From NCBI RefSeq assembly GCF_002729955.1, contig NZ_PBYA01000037.1:1-64000 (forward strand): a stretch of 64,000 bases of DNA, given 5' to 3'. Position numbers and translations under genes: made by a program. Numbering within the stretch: position 1 is the first letter of the stretch; every line of letters starts with the position of its first letter. Below are positions 27,093 through 34,906 of this stretch, in pieces. The notes under the pieces were generated by a model. The model was not told where the DNA came from and made no database searches. It was given only the letters and a program-made list of their open reading frames with translations. The DNA comes from Salinisphaera sp. Its GTDB lineage: Bacteria; Pseudomonadota; Gammaproteobacteria; Nevskiales; Salinisphaeraceae.

Positions 27093-27125
27093 ATTTTGCC
27101 TAAGTATTGGATAAGTGCGGCCACA

Positions 27126-27641
27126 CTAAAACGGGACGCCCACCTTTAGGCTCGTCGCGAACTCGTCTATTCGCGCATTAGCGATACTCGCCTTTTCTCT
27201 TGCATTGGCTAAAGCCTCTGATCGCTCTTCCGCGTCGTCGCTATTTTGCGCGATCTTTACGGCTGCTAGATAAGCGTTCACGTGGTCTTCTGCCGCCGCG
27301 AGCATGCCCGCAAAACCATCCCTGAGCGACTCGCCGAAATACAGTTCGACAAGCATCTCTAGTTCAAACAAAGGCGGCACCTCTCGGGCGGGGCGACCTT
27401 CCGGCGAGATACCCCTTTTAAGGGCGAAGGTGGCGTTCGCTAGCTGAAGATTTACATCGCGGCGTAGATGCAATGTCGCCAGGTACAGGCGCTCCAGCCT
27501 ACTCCGCGCACGTTCCTTTAACTCGCGGTCAGCCTCGTGACTCAACTCAGAGTCAGACCTTTGGTTAGCAGCTCGAAGAGTTAGCCAAGTCGTCGCAAGC
27601 ATCCCAACCACAGTGAGAAAGGAACTCAGCACCGTAACCAT
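27126..27641 (-). CDS. Membrane-anchored helical hypothetical protein, paralogue A
   Basis: 171 residues, with an N-terminal membrane span (residues 3-24, TVLSSFLTVVGMLATTWLTL). A long charged helical region follows (ADRELKERARSRLERLYLAT), then a core reading ELEMLVELYFGESLRDGFAG, and further helices rich in Ala and Glu. The body is predicted cytoplasmic. The layout and the core (LVxLYFxxSLxxxF) match the plus-strand protein at 29040. Function unknown; it is in the accessory patch right after tRNA-Pro, facing the tRNA terminator. Confidence 0.65.
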   Translation of the reverse strand: MVTVLSSFLTVVGMLATTWLTLRAANQRSDSELSHEADRELKERARSRLERLYLATLHLRRDVNLQLANATFALKRGISPEGRPAREVPPLFELEMLVELYFGESLRDGFAGMLAAAEDHVNAYLAAVKIAQNSDDAEERSEALANAREKASIANARIDEFATSLKVGVPF

Positions 27642-27721
27642 GCACCCCCCTAGAAACCATGACAGCTTGAGAAGTCTAGTACCGCGCTCATCTTCGGTGA
27701 AGCGCTACGGCCACTTAAGAA

Positions 27722-28080
27722 TCACCGACCGCCGCATATCGGACACCGAAGCACGAGCCCACCCTCGCCCCGGAATAACGCCGGGTGCTGATAGCCGCAC
27801 CCTGGACAGTCTTCATCAATCGCATCAACTGACGGGTGTTTATAGCGGGCTTCGATCAGGTCGGCCGTATCCCGATACGCCCTCACCAGCGCCCCCAGTA
27901 GCTCAACCTCGCTTGCCTCGCGCACGTACGGCCCGCGTTGCGCCAACGCCCGTCTACGCGCTTCTGCAGGCGCGCAAACCACGCCAGGCATACAAGATCG
28001 AAGTCGCGCCATAGGTAGACGCGCAGCTCGTCGTTAAGCGGTAGGCAGAGCTCGAGGGTCGGTCCACCTGGTTTGGGCAT
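27722..28080 (-). pseudogene. Small zinc-ribbon protein gene, apparently frameshifted
   Basis: The C-terminal part reads EVELLGALVRAYRDTADLIE, ending with a zinc ribbon CPGCGYQHPALFRGEGG-LVLRCPICGGR (CxxC...CxxC). In the adjacent frame just upstream, from ATG 28080, MPKPGGPTLELCLPLNDELR then VYLWRDFDLVCLAWFARLQK has equally protein-like composition. The two frames join if one base is adjusted around 27930-27950. If the shift is real the gene is broken. Alternatively only the 96-codon downstream frame (from 28012) is translated. Family not recognised. Confidence 0.45.
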
Positions 28081-28114
28081 AGCCGATTCTGTACGTGCGC
28101 ACAGTCCGCCACCA

Positions 28115-28549
28115 CTAGCCGAAATGCGGCCCATGTGATCGTCGTCGACGATTCGCTTTCGCCGTCGCCTCTCGCTGCCTTTTAGCCCTGTCCCTCGCTT
28201 CGTCATTCGACGTAGCATCCAAGTGATAAGAAATCGGGACTTCGAACTGGATGCGACTCACCGATTCATCTGTCGAGCTCCTATCACCTTCTCCACCAAC
28301 CGACAGAACGCTCGCTACTTTGAGCTTAGCCCCGCCCCCCATTGATTGTTCGTTGGTGGCGCGAACGGCGACATCAAACCGGAGCATAAAAGCCGAAGCA
28401 TTGTAATCAGCGGTAGCAAGCAGATTTTCTTGCTGCGCCTTGATCGTTAACCTGGGTGAAACGGTGCCGTATTCGACCTTGTCTTGTGCTCGCTTCACCC
28501 CGTTCAGGACTTGTTCGATTGATGTCGCGACGAACTCTTCTAGATCCAT
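28115..28549 (-). CDS. Trypco2-like small protein
   Basis: 144 residues. An N-terminal helix MDLEEFVATSIEQVLNGVKR is followed by beta strands, then SMGGGAKLKVASVLSVGGEG and SVSRIQFEVPISY. The pattern GGGAKxKVxxxxSxGGE ... VSRIxFxVP is what I associate with the trypco2 family, small proteins found near trypsin-like or conflict-type genes; this is recall, not a search. The C-terminus is basic (RDRAKRQREATAKANRRRRS). Its start lies 15 bp past the native end of the broken nuclease gene, suggesting one former operon. Confidence 0.5.
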   Translation of the reverse strand: MDLEEFVATSIEQVLNGVKRAQDKVEYGTVSPRLTIKAQQENLLATADYNASAFMLRFDVAVRATNEQSMGGGAKLKVASVLSVGGEGDRSSTDESVSRIQFEVPISYHLDATSNDEARDRAKRQREATAKANRRRRSHGPHFG

Positions 28550-28563
28550 TCGTTATATCTCCT

Positions 28564-28986
28564 CTATTCGGCGCACCAAGCCTGCCGGTGCCCGCCTTCA
28601 TAAGGGCGGGCCAGCCCGCGCCGATGAGCATGTCGGACAGGTCGCGGCCGTCGACCATGATATCGGCCACGATCCTGAAATACTTCCCGCGGTCGATGTC
28701 ATCGGGCCGGGTCTCGCGCGCGCTGCGCAGCTTGACGACGGTGAACTGCTTCGCCGCCCTCGCCTGGTCCTTTTCGGCTTGGCATTTGCCGCGCATTTCG
28801 GACGTATCCGCGCCGCGCAGCCGGATCGGCACGCGCTCGCCAATGATAGGCGGCCAGCCCGCAATATCGCCGCGGAATGTGTCGCCGTCGTAGATCGACG
28901 TCATGCGCTCGACGGTGGCGGTGCCGTAGCCGCTAGCCTGCGCGACTTGCAAAAACAAGCGCCAACGCTAAGGCTAGCGTGTACAT
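28564..28986 (-). pseudogene. Thermonuclease-family (SNase-like) gene with two frameshifts
   Basis: The central frame reads GTATVERMTSIYDGDTFRGD, RVPIRLRGADTSEMRGKCQA, and IDRGKYFRIVADIMVDGRDL, then SDMLIGAG: the SNase fold with the DGDTF and RGxDxxE motifs. The natural C-terminus (LARPYEGGHRQAWCAE, stop at 28564-28566) is in a shifted frame after about 28612, as if one base were lost from a GC run. The N-terminal signal peptide MYTLALALALVFASRAG (ATG 28986, GGAGGGG upstream) is also in another frame. So the secreted nuclease is inactivated at both ends. Confidence 0.7.
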
Positions 28987-29039
28987 GCCATACCCCTCCC
29001 GTCTCATACCTTTGCATCGGCTAGATCATCGAATGACAT

Positions 29040-29525
29040 ATGAATGAGCCTTTCGCCGCACTGGTCGGCGCGTTGGTCGTCGCAATTGGAACGGTCGGCG
29101 CTTCGGTTTATCAGACGTACTCGCACAATTCGAAAGAAAAAGATCGGCGAAAACGCGAACGTCTAGAAGAGCTTTACAAGCTCTGCGACCGCGTGAAAGA
29201 GATAGTCGAAGAAACGCACGATAGTATCCATGGTGTAAATCGCAATGAACGGGCGGTGAAGAAAACAGCGCACCAAGAGCTTGAACAAATTCGCATGCTA
29301 GTGCGCTTGTACTTCGATCGGTCGCTCGGCCCGCATTTCAACGCTCTTGAAACGGCCAATGGACAATGGTTAACAACGGTCGCATTCTGCTTTAACAACT
29401 ACGATGAAGTAGACGTCAGCGCTTTAGGTGAAGACCTAACCGATAGCGAAGAGACGGCCCGCAACAGAATCAGGCGCACCGTTGCGAGGCTAAAGCATGC
29501 TATCGAGGACCTAATCCCAGAATAG
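29040..29525 (+). CDS. Membrane-anchored helical hypothetical protein, paralogue B
   Basis: 161 residues. An N-terminal span is at residues 4-25 (PFAALVGALVVAIGTVGASV). A charged helix KEKDRRKRERLEELYKLCDR follows, then LEQIRMLVRLYFDRSLGPHF, then further helices (SEETARNRIRRTVARLKHAI). This repeats the architecture and core of the protein at 27126-27641 with weak identity. The AT-richer composition compared with the core genes suggests horizontal acquisition. No function is known to me. Confidence 0.65.
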   Translation: MNEPFAALVGALVVAIGTVGASVYQTYSHNSKEKDRRKRERLEELYKLCDRVKEIVEETHDSIHGVNRNERAVKKTAHQELEQIRMLVRLYFDRSLGPHFNALETANGQWLTTVAFCFNNYDEVDVSALGEDLTDSEETARNRIRRTVARLKHAIEDLIPE

Positions 29526-30205
29526 CTACGCTATGGGTTCAAGAATCGCCGCATGATCTTCGCTCGGCTTCCCGACGCGTTTGTCTATCGGCCACGATTC
29601 GTAGCTCGAGTATCGACCGTCGAAAAGGATCTCGGACAAATGCGCCGGCTCGGTGTCCGGATCGATCCACGCCCGCAATGCCTCGGCGGTCAGCACCTGC
29701 GGCTGGCGATTGTGAATGTGCGCGATGTCGTCGTTAGGCTCGCCGGTCAGAATCGCGAAGGTGACCTCGCCGCTCGCTGGGTGATCGTCTGGCAGCTTCG
29801 CCGCCTTGCTCCAGATACCCGCGAAGAAAAACGGTTGGGCCTCGCTGGGCCGGATTGCGAACGGCTGTTTGCCGCCCTCGCCGCGCTGCCATTCAATCCA
29901 GTAGTCGGCCGCGACCAGACAGCGCTGGCGTTCGAAGGCCTTCACGAAGAGCTTTTTTCGGCGGCCGTCTCTGACCGGGCGTTGATCGGCGATAGCTTGG
30001 TATCGGTCGCCCAGTTCGGAATGAAGCCCCACCACGCGGGCCCGAGCGCAGCCTCGCCATTGTCCGGGTTCAACAGCCCCACGAGCTGGAACGTACCGGG
30101 CGGCCGGTTGTAGCTGGGCGAATCGTCTAAACGATTCGAAACCATCGCATCGATGATGCCTGCATAAGCTTCGGCCGCGGTGTATCTGCTGTAACGTCCG
30201 CACAT
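29526..30205 (-). pseudogene. yedK: SRAP/YedK (HMCES-like) gene with a one-base frameshift in an A-run
   Basis: From ATG 30205 the frame begins MCGRYSRYTAAEAYAG, with the catalytic Cys2 of SRAP proteins that crosslink to abasic sites in single-stranded DNA. It continues through SPINARSETAAE into a run of six A (29953-29958), after which that frame stops. In the next frame it resumes as LFVKAFERQRCLVAADYWIE, and later IAHIHNRQPQVLTAEALRAW with the conserved His, to TAG at 29526. A seventh A would restore one 226-residue gene. Pseudogene, polymerase slippage at the A-run, or sequencing error are all possible. Confidence 0.75.
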
Positions 30206-30587
30206 TGCGCGGAGTATGCCTGAGATAACGGGCGAAGTTCAGGCGCCGCACGAGGCGCCAAATTGCCGCGCGTCGAAAACTATTCGGCAGGCCACCCTAG
30301 CCAGTTACTTGCAGTTTCGCGGTTGTCGCTTGCGTGATCGACCGCCCCGGAACTTAGTTGCCCCGCACACCATATGTGGGCTTTTTCCCACCTTCTCACC
30401 AATAAACGCGCATTCAAACTTTAAAAAAACGGCAAGATGCAAAGTCGACGATTAGTGGTTATTCGCTTCTATATCAGCGCTCCGGCCGACGGCTACTTAT
30501 TCAGCCGGCGCGCGCCTTACCGGCGAGGCGTGTGACTGGCAACCGGGCGCTGTTGCGCCCGATTTAAGGCCAATCGCAGGCGTGGCT
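30206..30587. other. Intergenic region, no gene seen
   Basis: There is no convincing frame. A strong hairpin CGGGCGC-TGTT-GCGCCCG at 30544-30561 lies 27 bp past the hemerythrin gene stop. It lacks a U tract on the minus strand, so termination would be weak. This may be the right edge of the accessory patch that begins after tRNA-Pro. Confidence 0.5.
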
Positions 30588-31031
30588 CTACGCGCCCGCC
30601 TGTTCTTCCATCATTTCGTCATAAGTTCGCGCCAGCTCGGTCTTTTCGTTGTCGCTGAGCACCTTGCCGGCGACCTGGAAGACTTCCTGTTCCTCTTCAT
30701 CCAGGTGATGGGTGACGAGGTGCTGGAGTTTCTTGGCGGATGCCAGCCAACCGGGTGAGCTGTAGTCGGTCTGTTCCAGCGTTTCCACCAGTTCGTCGAT
30801 TTCGTGGTGTTCGGCCACGCTATGGCGCGCTTTCTCCTGGGTCTGGTCGTATTCCATCAGCGGCACATAGAAGTGACGCTCTTCGGCCGCGGCGTGGTGG
30901 TGCAGCTCCGCCTTGAGGGCAGCGAACAGGCCTTCGCGCTTGTCCGTATCGCCGTGCGTGTCGGTCAACGCGTCGAGCAGACGGCGCTGTTTGTCGTGGC
31001 TTTCGCGTAGTGCCTGGAAAATGTTTTTCAC
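30588..31031 (-). CDS. Hemerythrin-like (HHE) domain protein
   Basis: A 147-residue four-helix protein starting at GTG 31031 with AAGGA about six bases upstream. Iron-ligand-type residues are spread as in HHE domains: His in LRESHDKQRRLL, HHHAAAEERHFYVPLMEYDQ with His and Glu, HHEIDELVETL, and HHLDEEEQEVF. It probably binds a di-iron centre and may sense or buffer oxygen or NO, or store iron. Stand-alone gene, divergent from pilB. An upstream ATG at 31280 is rejected because the added residues are composition-driven and overlap the pilB region. Confidence 0.88.
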   Translation of the reverse strand: MKNIFQALRESHDKQRRLLDALTDTHGDTDKREGLFAALKAELHHHAAAEERHFYVPLMEYDQTQEKARHSVAEHHEIDELVETLEQTDYSSPGWLASAKKLQHLVTHHLDEEEQEVFQVAGKVLSDNEKTELARTYDEMMEEQAGA

Positions 31032-31191
31032 TTTGAATCCTTGTATCTGTCTCGGTGGTCTTGACGGCGTTGATGGTACCTTGGCGGCATACGCCATAAA
31101 ATCCTTGCTGTTGCAGTGAAGCCACCCTGCCGTGATTCGCGCGCCTGCCGATAACATGCACGGTGGATACGACCGATTTCGAGAACACCCT

Positions 31192-32925
31192 ATGGCCACG
31201 AACAAGAACACGCTTGCCACGCCGGCATTGGGCGGCCTGGCACGCCAGCTCGTCGAGGACGGGCTGATCGATGCCGACAAGGCACGCGAGATACAGCAGC
31301 AGGCCTATCAGGAGGATGAGTCCTTTGTGGCCCGCGTGGTCAACAGCGGCGTGCTCTCGGCGGCGGTGCTGGCCAAGGCGGCCTGTGAAGAGTTCTCCAT
31401 GCCGCTGCTCGATCTGCGCGCGGTCAACGCCGACCAGATGCCGATCAAGAAGGTACCGGAGAACCTGATCCGCAAGCACGGCGTGCTGCCGCTCTACCAG
31501 CGCGGCCGTAACCTGATGGTGGCGGTTGCCGACCCCACCAACCTGCAGGCCCTGGACGAATTCAAGTTCAGTACCGGCCTCAATATCGAGCCGATTCTGG
31601 TCGAGCAGGACAAGCTGGCCAAGGCGATCGGCAATGCCTTCAGCGCTATCGATAGCGCGATGGCCGGCCTGGACGACGTATCCCTCGACAGCATTCAGTT
31701 CGACGATACCGGCGAAACCCCCGATGCGCAGGCCGATGCCAGCCGCGTGGATTCCGACGACGCACCCGTGGTGCGTTTCGTGAACAAGGTCATGCTCGAC
31801 GCGATCAACCGGGGCGCGTCGGATATTCATTTCGAGCCCTACGAAAAGAGCTATCGCGTACGCCTGCGCCAGGACGGCGTACTGCGCGAAGTCGCCGCCC
31901 CGCCAGCCGGGCTGGGCATGCGCCTGTCGGCCCGCCTGAAGGTCATGGCCCGACTCGACTTGGCCGAACGCCGGGTTCCTCAGGACGGGCGTATCAAACT
32001 CAACCTGAACAAGAACCGCGCCATCGACTTTCGTGTTTCGACCTGCCCGACCCTGCACGGCGAAAAAATCGTGCTGCGTATTCTCGATCCGACCAGCGCA
32101 CAGATGGGGATCGAGGCCCTGGGTTACGAAAACGACCAGCGCGCGCTGTTCGAGGAAACCATTCACCGCCCCTACGGCATGGTGCTGGTCACCGGCCCGA
32201 CCGGTAGCGGCAAGACCGTATCGCTGTACACGGCGTTGAACATGCTCAACACCGCGGATCGCAACATCTCGACTGCCGAGGACCCCGCCGAAATCAATCT
32301 GCCCGGCATCAACCAGGTCAACGTTCATCCGAAGGTGGGACTGACCTTCGCGAGCTGTCTGCGCGCCTTTCTGCGCCAGGATCCGGACGTGATCATGGTC
32401 GGCGAGATTCGTGATCTCGAAACCGCGGAAATCGCCATCAAGGCCGCGCAGACCGGCCATATGGTGCTCTCCACCCTGCATACCAACGATGCGCCGCAAA
32501 CCCTCACCCGTCTGGTGAACATGGGCGTGCCGGCCTACAACATCGCCGCCTCGGTTTCGCTGATCATCGCCCAGCGCCTGGCGCGACGACTATGCCCCCA
32601 ATGCAAGCTCGAGGCACAGATTCCGCGCGAGGAGCTCATCGCTGAAGGTTTTCGCGAGGACGAACTCGACCAGCTCGAGCTGTACGAAGCCAACCCCGAC
32701 GGCTGCGATAACTGCACCAACGGCTACAAGGGCCGTATCGGCATCTATCAGGTGATGCCGGTCACCGACGAAATCGGCCAGATCATCATGGAAGGCGGCA
32801 ACGCCGCCGATATCGAACGCCAGGCCACGCTCGACGGCGTGATCGACCTGCGCGAAGCCGGCCTGCAGAAAATGCGTGCCGGCCTGCTCAGCCTCGCCGA
32901 AGTCAACCGCGTAACCGTCGACTAG
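31192..32925 (+). CDS. pilB: Type IV pilus assembly ATPase PilB
   Basis: A 577-residue hexameric ATPase that powers pilus extension at the cytoplasmic face. The N-terminal MshEN-type domain (LARQLVEDGLIDADKAREIQ) and an N2 domain (LIRKHGVLPLYQRGRNLMVA) precede the motor. The motor has Walker [13 protein letters not shown], Asp box, Walker [18 protein letters not shown], His box [12 protein letters not shown], and tetra-Cys zinc site LCPQCK ... CDNC. ATG 31192 gives the usual PilB N-terminus; an in-frame ATG 60 bases upstream is less likely. No pilC or pilD lies beside it, so the pilB-C-D cluster is split here. Confidence 0.92.
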   Translation: MATNKNTLATPALGGLARQLVEDGLIDADKAREIQQQAYQEDESFVARVVNSGVLSAAVLAKAACEEFSMPLLDLRAVNADQMPIKKVPENLIRKHGVLPLYQRGRNLMVAVADPTNLQALDEFKFSTGLNIEPILVEQDKLAKAIGNAFSAIDSAMAGLDDVSLDSIQFDDTGETPDAQADASRVDSDDAPVVRFVNKVMLDAINRGASDIHFEPYEKSYRVRLRQDGVLREVAAPPAGLGMRLSARLKVMARLDLAERRVPQDGRIKLNLNKNRAIDFRVSTCPTLHGEKIVLRILDPTSAQMGIEALGYENDQRALFEETIHRPYGMVLVTGPTGSGKTVSLYTALNMLNTADRNISTAEDPAEINLPGINQVNVHPKVGLTFASCLRAFLRQDPDVIMVGEIRDLETAEIAIKAAQTGHMVLSTLHTNDAPQTLTRLVNMGVPAYNIAASVSLIIAQRLARRLCPQCKLEAQIPREELIAEGFREDELDQLELYEANPDGCDNCTNGYKGRIGIYQVMPVTDEIGQIIMEGGNAADIERQATLDGVIDLREAGLQKMRAGLLSLAEVNRVTVD

Positions 32926-32986
32926 CCGCCCGACGGTAAGAACGGGGCCACGACAGGAGCCTGCTGCGCCTGGGGGCGTGCTCGCC

Positions 32987-33403
32987 TCAGTAGTTGGGCC
33001 AGATGCCGCGGGTGACCAACTCGAGCAAATGGCCGTCCGGATCGCGGAAATAAAGGCTCACCGCACCCTTTGGCCAACGGGTACGGCCTTCGATGGCGAT
33101 ATCGTGTGCGCCCAGGTGTTTCTCCCAAGCTGCCAGCGCCTCGTCTTCGATCGCGAAGGCCACGTGCTGCCGGCCTTCGCCGTCGTGCGGCGGGATGGTG
33201 CCCATATCGTCCGGCAGCTGCACGGTTTCCGTGGTCTCCCCCACCGCGAACAGCAACAGCATGTTCCAGTCCAGCGCGTAGGCGGTAAAGCGATGATCGG
33301 CCGTATGTGCGTCCAGCCCCATCACGGATTCGAAAAACGCCCGTGCGGCCGCCATGTCGCGGGTATAGAGCACCGTTTCGAGTACACCGTTGAGTTTTGG
33401 CAT
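32987..33403 (-). CDS. VOC-superfamily (glyoxalase/dioxygenase-like) protein
   Basis: A 138-residue protein with two beta-alpha-beta-beta-beta motifs: LETVLYTRDMAAARAFFESV (residues 7-26), then HVAFAIEDEALAAWEKHLGA with a metal-ligand His, and SLYFRDPDGHLLELVTRGIW with a ligand Glu. The family includes glyoxalase I, fosfomycin-resistance and extradiol dioxygenases, and the substrate cannot be read here. It is convergent with pilB, on the same strand as the DUF2845 gene upstream. Confidence 0.85.
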   Translation of the reverse strand: MPKLNGVLETVLYTRDMAAARAFFESVMGLDAHTADHRFTAYALDWNMLLLFAVGETTETVQLPDDMGTIPPHDGEGRQHVAFAIEDEALAAWEKHLGAHDIAIEGRTRWPKGAVSLYFRDPDGHLLELVTRGIWPNY

Positions 33404-33455
33404 GGCTTAACCCGATGGGCCCGGCCCGCGCACGGTGGCGCGCACCGGGCAGTGT

Positions 33456-34067
33456 CTAATCGTCGTAGCCGCGATCGAGCGTATCGGTTTCGACCACGAC
33501 AGCGTTTTCGAGGGTGACCTCGCGCAACAGCCGGCTGCTGCCGAAATTGAAGATCCACTGCTCGCGATACACCGGCACCACGCCGCGTCGGCGGAAATCA
33601 TAAGTGCTCTGAGAACCACGCGTGCTCAACACATAGCCGCCGCTTTTCTGGGCGGGCTGGCCGCAGGCGACCAACAGTCGATACTTGCTCATGCCACGCG
33701 TGATGCTGGCCGGCTGACATTCAGACGGTCCCGCGGGCACACGAAATCCGTAGCCGTCCTCGCGAATGCGGTCGAGCCGCCCATCGCGGAATATCAGCAC
33801 CTGAAGCAAACGCCCCGGCCCGCGGTTGTAGGTCCAGGCTTCCATATTGGGTACCGCGCCGTAGGCAATATCCACGCCGCCGATCCAGGGGTCGACGAAG
33901 TCGGGCTCGCCGCAGCTCGAACGCACGGCCGCGGCCGGATCGCCCTCCTGTACCAGCGAGCCACCGCAGCGCAGATTATCGGCGCGGGCCGGCGTAGCCA
34001 GCACACCGGCGGCGACGATCAGCGCGGTGGCCAGGACGAATGGCCGGAATAATCGGTTCGTGTTCAT
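33456..34067 (-). CDS. DUF2845 secreted protein
   Basis: 203 residues with a Sec signal peptide (residues 1-30, ending ATPARA). The mature part starts DNLRCGGSLVQEGDPAAAVR and RSSCGEPDFVDPW, the Cys-containing DUF2845 pattern, seen twice in the protein (later KYRLLVACGQPAQKSGGYVL). The fold resembles small periplasmic beta-rich lipoproteins of the SmpA/OmlA kind. Its start overlaps the gspB stop by one base, so it is probably cotranscribed with gspA-gspB. Confidence 0.8.
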   Translation of the reverse strand: MNTNRLFRPFVLATALIVAAGVLATPARADNLRCGGSLVQEGDPAAAVRSSCGEPDFVDPWIGGVDIAYGAVPNMEAWTYNRGPGRLLQVLIFRDGRLDRIREDGYGFRVPAGPSECQPASITRGMSKYRLLVACGQPAQKSGGYVLSTRGSQSTYDFRRRGVVPVYREQWIFNFGSSRLLREVTLENAVVVETDTLDRGYDD

Positions 34068-34903
34068 CAGCCGGGTCCCCGTACGTGGTAGCGCTGGCCG
34101 CGGTAGTTGAGCGTTGCCCCGCGGGCATCGATGCTCTCCACCGCGGGGCCGGCCACCAGACGCTCGCCCTCGTGGTAGCGCTGGCCGCCCACCAGAATGA
34201 AGCTGCGTCCCGGTACCGAACTGTACAAATGGCCGTTGATGGCCACATCGGGCGCCCCGGGCGGCGCCGTGTCGCTGACCGGGGCCGAGCGCGATTCATC
34301 CTCCACGTAATCAGCGTCGTCGTCCAGCGGCGTGGCCGAATAGGTGACTTGCCCCCGTGTCGCAGGCCGATCATCGGCCTGGGACGCCGGCGCAGACGTA
34401 TCGAAGCGGCCGTCGTCAACGCGGGGCGTTGCCGGCGGCAAGGTCGGGCTCGAAGACGTATCCCGTGCCGGCATTGACGAGGCATCCTGGCCCGCCACCG
34501 CGGGCGAGGATGCTACATCGGCGGAATCCGCCGGCGGCGCGGGTGCAGCCGCAGTTGCGGATGCGCCATCGTCCAGCAAACGCCGCGGCTCGGTTTCGTC
34601 CGGCTGCGCCGGCCCGGTCCCGACCACCGGGCTGGGCTCGGCCACCGGCACCGACGGCGCCGATGCGCCCGTATTCTCGACGGTGGGGGCCGGCGCCACG
34701 AAAGCGTCCGACACCGCGGCCGGCAAGAAAAGATAGATTAGCAGCGCTGCATTACAGGCCACGAGTATGCCCACCAGCCAGCGCAGGGCCGTGCCGCCGG
34801 GGGTGGAGGCAGGGCCGCCGCCGGCCAGCGAACGCAGGTCAGCCCGTTGATTTTCGTGACGTTCGCGCTCGGCTTTTTTCAGCGCATCGACGAGATACGA
34901 CAC
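34067..34903 (-). CDS. gspB: General secretion pathway protein GspB
   Basis: A 278-residue inner-membrane protein. It opens with the family signature MSYLVDALKKAERERHENQ, then a membrane span at about residues 42-66 (LRWLVGILVACNAALLIYLF). A long Ala/Pro/Asp-rich periplasmic linker leads to a C-terminal GspB domain (YSSVPGRSFILVGGQRYHEG, VESIDARGATLNYRGQRYHV). With GspA it helps place the secretin GspD through the peptidoglycan. gspA lies upstream with a 3-bp gap. Confidence 0.9.
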   Translation of the reverse strand: MSYLVDALKKAERERHENQRADLRSLAGGGPASTPGGTALRWLVGILVACNAALLIYLFLPAAVSDAFVAPAPTVENTGASAPSVPVAEPSPVVGTGPAQPDETEPRRLLDDGASATAAAPAPPADSADVASSPAVAGQDASSMPARDTSSSPTLPPATPRVDDGRFDTSAPASQADDRPATRGQVTYSATPLDDDADYVEDESRSAPVSDTAPPGAPDVAINGHLYSSVPGRSFILVGGQRYHEGERLVAGPAVESIDARGATLNYRGQRYHVRGPG

Positions 34904-34906
34904 GGC

